A stretch of DNA of 64,000 nucleotides. Origin: Gemmatimonadota bacterium (GTDB taxonomy: Bacteria > Gemmatimonadota > Gemmatimonadetes > Gemmatimonadales > Gemmatimonadaceae). A program made the translations under genes and the position numbers. The stretch spans positions 372,001 through 436,000 of the forward strand of contig PLCA01000005.1 of NCBI GenBank assembly GCA_003134685.1, given 5' to 3'. Of this stretch, positions 57,983-64,000 are shown in pieces. The notes beneath the pieces are model-generated. The model was not told where the DNA came from. It made no database searches and saw only the letters and a list, made by a program, of their open reading frames with translations. Position 1 is the stretch's first letter. Every line of letters begins with the position of its first letter.

Positions 57983-58972
57983 CTAGAAGCGGATGACCAT
58001 CGACGCCCATGTGAATCCGGCGCCAAACGCGACCATCATCACAGTCGAACCGTCCTTGACCCTTCCCGATTCGATCGCCTCGTTGAGCGCGATTGGAATC
58101 GAAGCGGAAGATGTATTGCCGTACCGGTCGACGTTCACGAAGACCTTTTCCATCGGGATGCCGGAATGTTTGGCTGTCGCCTCGATGATCCGCATGTTGG
58201 CCTGGTGAGGAATCAGCAGATCGATGTCGGTTCCCGTGAGGCGCGCGCCGTCGAGCGCGCGGTCGGCAGCGTCGGACATGGACCGCACCGCGTGTTTGAA
58301 GACCTCGCGCCCGGCCATTCTCACCAGATGGGAGCGCTTCTCGAGCACGTCCGCGGACATCGGGGTCGTCGCTCCACCCTCAGGCCGATAGAGAAGATCA
58401 GCCAGCTTGCCATCGCTCCGCATGTACGCGGACAGGATGCCCTTCCCTCCTTTGCTGCGCTGGAGAACGACCGCGCCGGCGCCATCGCCAAAGAGCACGC
58501 AAGTCGAGCGATCTTTCCAGTCCACAATCGCGCTCATCTTCTCCGCGCCGATCACGAGAGCCGTCTCCGCGGTGCCCGACATGATCAGTCCCTCGGCCGT
58601 CGTCATGGCGTACAGCCAGCCGGAGCAGGCGGCACCGATGTCAAACGCTGCAGCGCGCGTCGCGCCGAGCTCCGCCTGGATGTCGACAGCGGTGGACGGA
58701 AGGAGGCGATCTGGAGTCGCAGTGGCAAGGATGATCACATCGATTTCACCCGGATGCACCCCAGCGGCATCCATCGCCTTCCTCGAGGCCTCGGAGGCCA
58801 TCGAGCAGGTCGTCTCGCCGTTCTTCGCAATATGCCGCTCGACGATTCCGCTTCGCTCGAAGATCCAGTCGTGCGAGGTCTCGATGCCAATGGCGGCAAA
58901 ATCGTGATTGGTCATCACATGCGCGGGGACACCGCGCCCGGTGCCGGCGACGGCGGCAACTGGTCGCTTCAT
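57983..58972 (-). CDS. fabH: 3-oxoacyl-ACP synthase III FabH
   Basis: This 329-residue condensing enzyme has the catalytic cysteine in DIGAACSGWLYAM near 113, the histidine in IPHQANMRII near 250, and the asparagine in RYGNTSSASIP near 280. It starts fatty acid chains from acyl-CoA and malonyl-ACP. Primer preference (acetyl or branched) cannot be read reliably. The ATG overlaps the plsX stop (ATGA). Confidence 0.96.
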   Translation of the reverse strand: MKRPVAAVAGTGRGVPAHVMTNHDFAAIGIETSHDWIFERSGIVERHIAKNGETTCSMASEASRKAMDAAGVHPGEIDVIILATATPDRLLPSTAVDIQAELGATRAAAFDIGAACSGWLYAMTTAEGLIMSGTAETALVIGAEKMSAIVDWKDRSTCVLFGDGAGAVVLQRSKGGKGILSAYMRSDGKLADLLYRPEGGATTPMSADVLEKRSHLVRMAGREVFKHAVRSMSDAADRALDGARLTGTDIDLLIPHQANMRIIEATAKHSGIPMEKVFVNVDRYGNTSSASIPIALNEAIESGRVKDGSTVMMVAFGAGFTWASMVIRF

Positions 58973-60009
58973 GCGGACTCCGCGATGGCGTTGAGGGCGT
59001 GAGCTGACAACTCGAGTTTCTCGCCGATCTGATCGTTCATGCGAGTCTCCACGGCTCGGACCGCGACCATAATGGCGTTCTTGATGGCGCGCGGCGGAGA
59101 GTTGCCGTGACAGATGATGCTGACGCCTCTCACTCCGAGGAGCGGGGCGCCGCCGTAGGTGGTGGAATCGAATCGGCTGAGCGCCGATTTCACGTCCTTG
59201 GCATCGATGCCGGGGTGGTCGCTCAGCAGGCGCACGATCATGGGTGCCACGGCTTCGTAGAACTTGAGCACGACGTTTCCGACGAAGCCGTCGCAGATGA
59301 CGACGTCGAAGGGGCCGCGCTCACTCGCGCCGGCGGGGAGGTCGCGGCCCTCGAGGTTTCCGTGAAAGTTGAACCCGGCTTTCCGAAACAGCACGTGCGC
59401 CTCCTTCACGACGGCGTTTCCCTTCTCCGACTCCTCACCAATTGAGAGGAGGCCGATGGAGGGATTGTCGCGACCGAAGATGCACTCGGCGTAAACCGCG
59501 CCAAGCCACGCGAATTGCAAGAGCTCTTGCGCGGAGCAATCCACGTTCGCGCCCGAATCGATAACGATGACCGGGTTCCTCGCAGTGGGGAATACGGTGG
59601 CGATGGCGGGGCGTGTCAGGCCCGGATGGAGCTTGAGCAGCATTGCCGACGACGCCATTTGCGCGCCGGTGTTGCCGGCGGAGACGAAGGCGTCGGACTT
59701 TCCGTCGACCTGCAGCTTGAGTCCGACGACCATCGAGCTGTTGGGCTTTTTGCGGAGGCCGGCAGTGGGTTTCTCCGACATCTCGATGACCTCGGGCGCC
59801 TCAACGATCACGAGCCGATGGCGCGACGAGGCGGCGCCGGAGAGCTCGCCCGAAAGCAATCTCGCGACCTCCGCCTCGATGACCGATGTCTGTCCGACGA
59901 GCTGCACCGTGTGCGCACCGTCGAGCTCCTGCAGGGCGAGTAAAGCGCCGGCGATTGTCGCTTTGGGAGCGAAGTCTCCCCCCATAGCGTCCAACGCTAT
60001 TCGCGCCAA
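58969..60009 (-). CDS. plsX: Phosphate acyltransferase PlsX
   Basis: This 346-residue enzyme has the PlsX start ALDAMGGDFAPK (4-15), GVKLQ-like and SAGNTGA near 112, and the NVDCSAQELLQFA region. It makes acyl-phosphate from acyl-ACP for PlsY, which is encoded at 25501-26115 in the other half of the window. The start is a TTG one base after the rpmF stop; no ATG precedes the conserved N-terminus. Confidence 0.95.
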   Translation of the reverse strand: MARIALDAMGGDFAPKATIAGALLALQELDGAHTVQLVGQTSVIEAEVARLLSGELSGAASSRHRLVIVEAPEVIEMSEKPTAGLRKKPNSSMVVGLKLQVDGKSDAFVSAGNTGAQMASSAMLLKLHPGLTRPAIATVFPTARNPVIVIDSGANVDCSAQELLQFAWLGAVYAECIFGRDNPSIGLLSIGEESEKGNAVVKEAHVLFRKAGFNFHGNLEGRDLPAGASERGPFDVVICDGFVGNVVLKFYEAVAPMIVRLLSDHPGIDAKDVKSALSRFDSTTYGGAPLLGVRGVSIICHGNSPPRAIKNAIMVAVRAVETRMNDQIGEKLELSAHALNAIAESA

Positions 60010-60010
60010 A

Positions 60011-60193
60011 CTAGGCTTCCTTCGGTTCTACTCGCTGTTCGCCATCGTAGTATCCGCATTCCGCGCAGACATGATGCGGACGCCTCATGCTCTGGCAGCG
60101 GGGACACTTCTGGATGACGATCGCAGGCGCGATCTTGTGCGTGTTGCGTGCGCGTTTCTTTCGCTTCGAGGTGCGTCGCTTCGGGACGGCCAT
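60011..60193 (-). CDS. rpmF: 50S ribosomal protein L32
   Basis: This 60-residue basic protein starts AVPKRRTSKRKKRARN, typical of L32, and has four cysteines (CPRC and CAEC) of the zinc-binding type. The rpmF-plsX-fab order is conserved in many bacteria and links ribosome and membrane synthesis. It follows the DUF177 gene by 30 bases. Confidence 0.97.
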   Translation of the reverse strand: MAVPKRRTSKRKKRARNTHKIAPAIVIQKCPRCQSMRRPHHVCAECGYYDGEQRVEPKEA

Positions 60194-60223
60194 TGGATCT
60201 GTTCCTTAAGGTGGTTTGACGAG

Positions 60224-60736
60224 CTAGTGTGCGTCGCCCTGATGCCTGAGCAACGCGCCCCAGCGCGATTCAGTCTTGGTTGGTGCGCAGTTGCAAGTGC
60301 TCTCATTCAAATTGGTACCGCAAGTCGCGCATAGTCCTTTGCAATCTTCTCTGCATTGGACGTACGCGGGAGCCGTGAGCAGCCACGTCTCTCTGACCGC
60401 AGCGCGAAGATCCAGCATCCGTGCATTGGGATCGTACAGAAACACGTCCGGATCGTCCGCTTCGTCAGCGCCGATCCCGGCGAGAAGGAAGTGTACCTCC
60501 TCATCCACTGCGATGTCGACTTCTTCCAGGCACAACCGGCAAGGGAGCACGAGCCCTCCGTCGATGCGACCGGAGAAATAGAATCGTCCCTCGCCCGCCG
60601 ACGACAATCTTCCGATCACCCTGACGGGCCGCGACGGGCGGACATCCCCCTCTTCCCAAATGGGATCGTCCGGTTGAATCGAGCCGTCCACGTGGACGGC
60701 TTTGGTCTCCAGCGAGCGGATGTCAAAGGACAGCAT
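60224..60736 (-). CDS. DUF177 (YceD-like) protein, upstream of rpmF
   Basis: This 170-residue protein has the DUF177 pattern: GRIDGGLVLPCRLCLEEV (CxxC) near 59-76 and a C-terminal CKGLCATCGTNLNESTCNC with further cysteines. YceD is implicated in 23S rRNA accumulation and ribosome assembly in E. coli and plants, and typically precedes rpmF. The ATG follows a TAATTT box by nine bases, suggesting a near-leaderless transcript; it is the first gene of the long rpmF-plsX-fab unit. Confidence 0.9.
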   Translation of the reverse strand: MLSFDIRSLETKAVHVDGSIQPDDPIWEEGDVRPSRPVRVIGRLSSAGEGRFYFSGRIDGGLVLPCRLCLEEVDIAVDEEVHFLLAGIGADEADDPDVFLYDPNARMLDLRAAVRETWLLTAPAYVQCREDCKGLCATCGTNLNESTCNCAPTKTESRWGALLRHQGDAH

Positions 60737-60745
60737 AAGCGCTTT

Positions 60746-60774
60746 AAATTAGCGGGTTTAGCCCCCCCATTCCA
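60746..60774 (-). promoter_or_regulatory. Possible promoter of the DUF177-rpmF-plsX-fab operon
   Basis: On the - strand, TAATTT (60751-60746) lies nine bases before the DUF177 ATG, with TGGAAT (60774-60769) 17 bases upstream as a weak -35 box. The start site would be within a few bases of the ATG. Confidence 0.4.
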
Positions 60775-60889
60775 GTGTAGTCCTCTCAGTTTTTTTCGCG
60801 GCTGAGTTTCGCAACTGAAGACTACCTGCCGAGGGCTGTATGCGGCCCGGCCAGGGGCTGCGAGCGGGCGACAGCTCGCGGTGCGAGGA

Positions 60890-61309
60890 CTAAACCAGCT
60901 CGGATTCGGGGAAAAAGAACCTTGATTCGCGCTCAGCGTTTTCGTCGGAATCGGAGGCGTGGATTGCGTTCCGCTCTTTCGACTCCGCGTAGAGCTTCCG
61001 GACCGTTCCCGCCTCCGCCTCGGCGGGGTCGGTTGCACCAATTGTCTTGCGGAGCGTCGCAACCGCGTCGGCGCGCTCGAGCACGATCGGCATGCACTTG
61101 CCGGACGTCATGAAGCGAACAAGCGCAGTGAAGAACGGGCGCTCTCGATGAACCTCATAGAAAGCCTGCGCCTGCGCCTCGGTGAGCCGCATGACACGGG
61201 ATGCGATGATCTTGAATCCAGCCTTCTCCAGGTGCGCGACGATCTGTCCGCCTTTTCCGGAATTGAAGGCGTCGGGCTTGACGATGGTGAGTGTTCTCTT
61301 GCCAACCAT
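60890..61309 (-). CDS. ndk: Nucleoside diphosphate kinase
   Basis: This 139-residue kinase has TLTIVKPDA near 6-14 and the phospho-histidine in RNAIHASDS near 113-121. It transfers phosphate between nucleoside triphosphates and diphosphates. It starts 14 bases after sucD; succinyl-CoA synthetase and Ndk often work together to turn substrate-level phosphorylation into NTPs. It is the last gene of this - strand run before the 153-base gap with the DUF177 promoter. Confidence 0.97.
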   Translation of the reverse strand: MVGKRTLTIVKPDAFNSGKGGQIVAHLEKAGFKIIASRVMRLTEAQAQAFYEVHRERPFFTALVRFMTSGKCMPIVLERADAVATLRKTIGATDPAEAEAGTVRKLYAESKERNAIHASDSDENAERESRFFFPESELV

Positions 61310-61323
61310 TTATTGGTTCTATC

Positions 61324-62196
61324 CTAGCGCATAGCGCGTTTGAGTAAATCCACCACGTCGATGGGGCGCTTGGCAACGCCCACGCCGTTCTCCTCGAATG
61401 CCTGCATCTTTTCAGCGGCGGTACCGGCGGAGCCAGAGATGATGGCTCCGGCGTGTCCCATGCGGCGGCCTGGCGGCGCCGTCTGTCCGGCGATGAAGCC
61501 GACGACCGGCTTCTTCATCTTTTCGCGGACGAAGCGCGCAGCCTCCTGCTCATCGGTCCCGCCGATCTCGCCGATCATGACGACTGCCTTGGTCGCCGCA
61601 TCCTTTTCGAAGGCGTCGAGGCAATCGATGAAGTTTGTCCCGTTGATTGGATCGCCTCCGATCCCGACGCACGTCGTCTGACCGATCTTGGCACGGGTCA
61701 TCTGAAAGACGACCTCGTACGTGAGCGTGCCCGAGCGACTCACCAGGCCGACGTTGCCAGGCGTGCAAATTCTGCCTGGAATGATTCCGACCTTCGACTG
61801 GCCGGGCGAGATCAGGCCCGGGCAGTTCGGTCCGAGGAGCCGGGAGCCTCGCTCCTTCACGTACGGATAGACCCTCGTCATGTCGAGCACGGGGACGCCC
61901 TCGGTGATGCAGACTATGAATGGAATTCCGGCGTCGGCCGCTTCCATCATCGCATCTGCGGCGAATGGAGGCGGTACGTAGATCACGGTCGTATTCGCTC
62001 CGGTCTTCTTCACAGCCTCCGCTACGGTGTTAAAGATCGGGACCTTATCCTCGAACTTCTGCCCGCCCTTCCCTGGCGTCACGCCCCCAACCACCTGGGT
62101 TCCGTATTCGATCATCTGCTTCGTGTGGAAGGAACCGTCCCTCCCAGTGATGCCCTGGACGAGCAGGCGCGTGCTCTTGTCGATGAAGATGCTCAC
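61324..62196 (-). CDS. sucD: Succinate-CoA ligase (ADP-forming) subunit alpha
   Basis: This 290-residue subunit has the CoA-binding N-terminus [12 protein letters not shown] near 13-24 and the phospho-histidine in [10 protein letters not shown] near 245. With SucC it converts succinyl-CoA to succinate, making ATP or GTP in the TCA cycle. The GTG start overlaps the sucC stop (GTGA). Confidence 0.97.
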   Translation of the reverse strand: MSIFIDKSTRLLVQGITGRDGSFHTKQMIEYGTQVVGGVTPGKGGQKFEDKVPIFNTVAEAVKKTGANTTVIYVPPPFAADAMMEAADAGIPFIVCITEGVPVLDMTRVYPYVKERGSRLLGPNCPGLISPGQSKVGIIPGRICTPGNVGLVSRSGTLTYEVVFQMTRAKIGQTTCVGIGGDPINGTNFIDCLDAFEKDAATKAVVMIGEIGGTDEQEAARFVREKMKKPVVGFIAGQTAPPGRRMGHAGAIISGSAGTAAEKMQAFEENGVGVAKRPIDVVDLLKRAMR

Positions 62197-63338
62197 TTCG
62201 CCTTCCCTCCAGTGGCGAGAGCTACCGCCTTCTTCACCGCCTCGTCCATATCGGTCATCGCGGAGAGCCCGCTCTTCTTCAGGATTTCTAGCGCGATCTC
62301 CTCATTCGTGCCTGTGAGCCGAATGACGAGCGGAACCTTGAGCGGGTTCTGTTTGATCGCCGTCACGATTCCATTCGCGACATCGTCGGTGCGCGTGATT
62401 CCGCCGAAGATATTGAAGAGAATCGCCTTTACGTTCTTGTCGCTGGTGATGATGCGAAGCGCGGCGACCACCTTCTCCGGATTCGACGAGCCGCCGATGT
62501 CGAGAAAGTTGGCCGGTTCCCCCCCGTAGTATTTGACGAGATCCATTGTAGCCATCGCGAGACCAGCGCCGTTGACGACACAGCCGACGTTGCCGTCGAG
62601 CTTGATGAAGGTGAGGTTCGCCTTTCTCGCCTCGACCTCGCTCTCCTCTTCGGCGGACTCGTCGCGGAGCGCGGCGATGTCCGGACGGCGATCGAGCTCG
62701 TTGTCGTCGATGACCATTTTCGCATCCAGCGCGGCGATCTCTCCGGCGGGCGTCGTCACCAGCGGATTGATCTCGGCCAGCGATCCACCGTTCTCGGAGA
62801 ACGCCTTGTATAGCTGCTGGAGAATCTTCGCGGCGGCGCGAACCTGCTTTATGTCGGAATAGAGGAAGAATGCAAGCTGCATCGCCTCGAACATCTGCAA
62901 GCCGTAACGCGGATCGACCGCGTGGCGGAGGATCTTGTCGGGCGTCTTGGCCGCGACTTCCTCGATGTCAATTCCGCCGGCGGGACTCGCCATGAACACC
63001 GATCGCTTGGAGGCGCGATCGACGATGATGCCGACGTAGGCTTCACTGGCGATGTCGGCCGCCGGTGTCACGAGAACCTTTTGTACTGGGAGTCCTTTGA
63101 TGACCAGCTTGAGGATCTGAGCGGCAACGTTCCTCGCCTCCTCAGGCGTTTTGGCGAGTTTTACACCGCCGGCTTTTCCGCGACCGCCGGCGTGAACCTG
63201 CGCCTTAATGACGACGGTCGTGCCAAACTTTCGAGCGATTGCCTGCGCTTCGTCCGGCGTCGTTGCGACCTCGCCGGGCGGGATCGGGATGCCGTACTTC
63301 CGGAAAATGTCCTTTGCCTGGTACTCGTGGATGTTCAC
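62193..63338 (-). CDS. sucC: Succinate-CoA ligase (ADP-forming) subunit beta
   Basis: This 381-residue ATP-grasp subunit starts with the family pattern [18 protein letters not shown] and has [10 protein letters not shown] near 50-59 and NIFGGITR near 320. It binds nucleotide and succinate and pairs with SucD. The start is GTG at the conserved N-terminus. A 51-base gap separates it from the carbamate kinase gene upstream. Confidence 0.97.
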   Translation of the reverse strand: MNIHEYQAKDIFRKYGIPIPPGEVATTPDEAQAIARKFGTTVVIKAQVHAGGRGKAGGVKLAKTPEEARNVAAQILKLVIKGLPVQKVLVTPAADIASEAYVGIIVDRASKRSVFMASPAGGIDIEEVAAKTPDKILRHAVDPRYGLQMFEAMQLAFFLYSDIKQVRAAAKILQQLYKAFSENGGSLAEINPLVTTPAGEIAALDAKMVIDDNELDRRPDIAALRDESAEEESEVEARKANLTFIKLDGNVGCVVNGAGLAMATMDLVKYYGGEPANFLDIGGSSNPEKVVAALRIITSDKNVKAILFNIFGGITRTDDVANGIVTAIKQNPLKVPLVIRLTGTNEEIALEILKKSGLSAMTDMDEAVKKAVALATGGKAK

Positions 63339-63389
63339 TCTTGCTCCGAACGCGTGCGTTGCACGCGGATTGTCGGTATTGATGAAGCT

Positions 63390-64000
63390 TTATGGAATTA
63401 TTTCCGTACCACCAACGCCCTGCACCGCCGCTCTTCCCTTGCTCAACTCAGTAATAATGGCACGACCCTGTGTTCGACGCACGTAATCCGCGGCAGCAGC
63501 AACTTTAGGAGCCATGCTCCCTTCGCCGAACGCTCCTTCGCTCGCCAGTCGATCCGCGTCACTCACGGTCATCGAGCTGATCGCGCGCTGCCGATCCGTG
63601 CCCCACCCGGTATAAACGGCATCGACATCGGTGAGGATCAGGAAAAGCTCGGCGCCGAGCTCTCTCGCAAGAACCGCGGCGGCGAGATCCTTGTCGACGA
63701 CCGCGTCGATTCCCTCGAGCCCAAGCACGGCGTGACGATATATAGGCACGCCGCCGCCGCCGCACGCAATCACGATGGTGTCGCGCTCGAGCAGTGTGCG
63801 AATCGTTGACAGCTCGTGAATCGCGAGCGGCTTCGGACTTCCGACGACGCGTCGAAAGTGTCCCTTCCCATCCTTCTTCACTGAATGGCCCTGCGCTTTC
63901 AGCTCCCGGGCGCGCGCGACCGAGAGTCCATGCCCAATGAATTTTTTCGGATCCGTGAGCGCGGGGTCATCGGCGGCAACCTCGACCTGCGTGAGGACGG
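63390..64000 (-). CDS. arcC: Carbamate kinase (5' part cut by the window edge)
   Basis: The 3' portion, about 203 codons, is present; the open frame continues past the right edge. It shows the carbamate kinase motifs HFRRVVGSPKP, ACGGGGVPI near the nucleotide-binding loop, VVDKDLAAAVLA, LTDVDAVY and the C-terminal GSMAPKVAAAADYV. The enzyme makes ATP and carbamate from carbamoyl phosphate, normally in arginine deiminase or purine breakdown routes. A GTG at 63881 is internal and not the real start, because homologous sequence (TQVEV, DPKKFIGHGLS) precedes it. Confidence 0.92.
   Translation of the reverse strand, partial: VLTQVEVAADDPALTDPKKFIGHGLSVARARELKAQGHSVKKDGKGHFRRVVGSPKPLAIHELSTIRTLLERDTIVIACGGGGVPIYRHAVLGLEGIDAVVDKDLAAAVLARELGAELFLILTDVDAVYTGWGTDRQRAISSMTVSDADRLASEGAFGEGSMAPKVAAAADYVRRTQGRAIITELSKGRAAVQGVGGTEIIP

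Noticed and set aside
57683-59002. A 439-codon + strand open frame opposite fabD and fabH
   Set aside because: It is a mirror of two clearly identified fab genes; its protein is His/Arg-rich with no recognisable motif.

Overview
The window looks like a chromosomal segment of a GC-rich diderm bacterium, most plausibly a member of the Gemmatimonadota or a nearby phylum. This is an inference from gene content; no marker gene such as rRNA is present. The mix that points there is a full lipopolysaccharide (LPS) export and lipid A set, an LpxC-FabZ fusion, BamA and Skp, together with genes better known from Firmicutes or deep-branching phyla: McsA-McsB-ClpC, BshC (bacillithiol), the futalosine menaquinone route (MqnA, MqnC, MqnE) and a DUF512 radical SAM protein. 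No phage, transposon or CRISPR was seen. Nearly every base is coding, and many neighbours overlap by four bases (ATGA, GTGA or TTGA).

Everything from 1 to 31423 is on the + strand. In order: the end of a LolC/E permease and LolD; mcsA-mcsB-clpC; the envelope operon bamA-skp-lpxD-lpxC/fabZ-lpxA-(Gfo/Idh oxidoreductase)-lpxB-(DUF374 acyltransferase)-lpxK; glutamate dehydrogenase; rlmH-(methyltransferase)-bshC-murJ; uvrC; DUF512-der-plsY-gpsA-merR-like-glycosyltransferase-surE-pcm-hypothetical-acyP; tRNA-Arg(CCU); and a membrane-anchored TPR protein that ends in a strong terminator.

Everything from 31729 to 64000 is on the - strand. Read from the right edge in the direction of transcription: carbamate kinase (partial), sucC-sucD, ndk, then DUF177-rpmF-plsX-fabH-fabD-fabG, acpP-fabF, mqnE-mqnA-mqnC, ispF, a DedA protein, xerD, trpG/pabA and an outer-membrane barrel protein; then the Kdo/LPS-transport operon kdsB-pyrG-kdsA-kdsD-lptC-lptA-lptB-rpoN, continuing into a glycosyltransferase, flippase and YfhO cluster and ending in dapF.

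The two blocks converge on an AT-richer spacer (31480-31728). In it lies a 28-bp sequence at 31553-31580 that matches the XerC/XerD dif site, with an XerD arm identical to the one I recall for Bacillus subtilis dif. A dif site exactly where gene orientation flips, with a xer recombinase gene 18 kb away, indicates that this window spans the chromosome replication terminus. This is the main result.

Other points to follow up are a methyltransferase coupled to bshC (candidate N-methyl-bacillithiol synthesis), an extra ~150-residue N-terminal domain on LptB, a perfect 32-bp palindrome at the start of lpxD, several apparently leaderless promoters, and a non-standard CX5CX2C cluster motif in MqnE.
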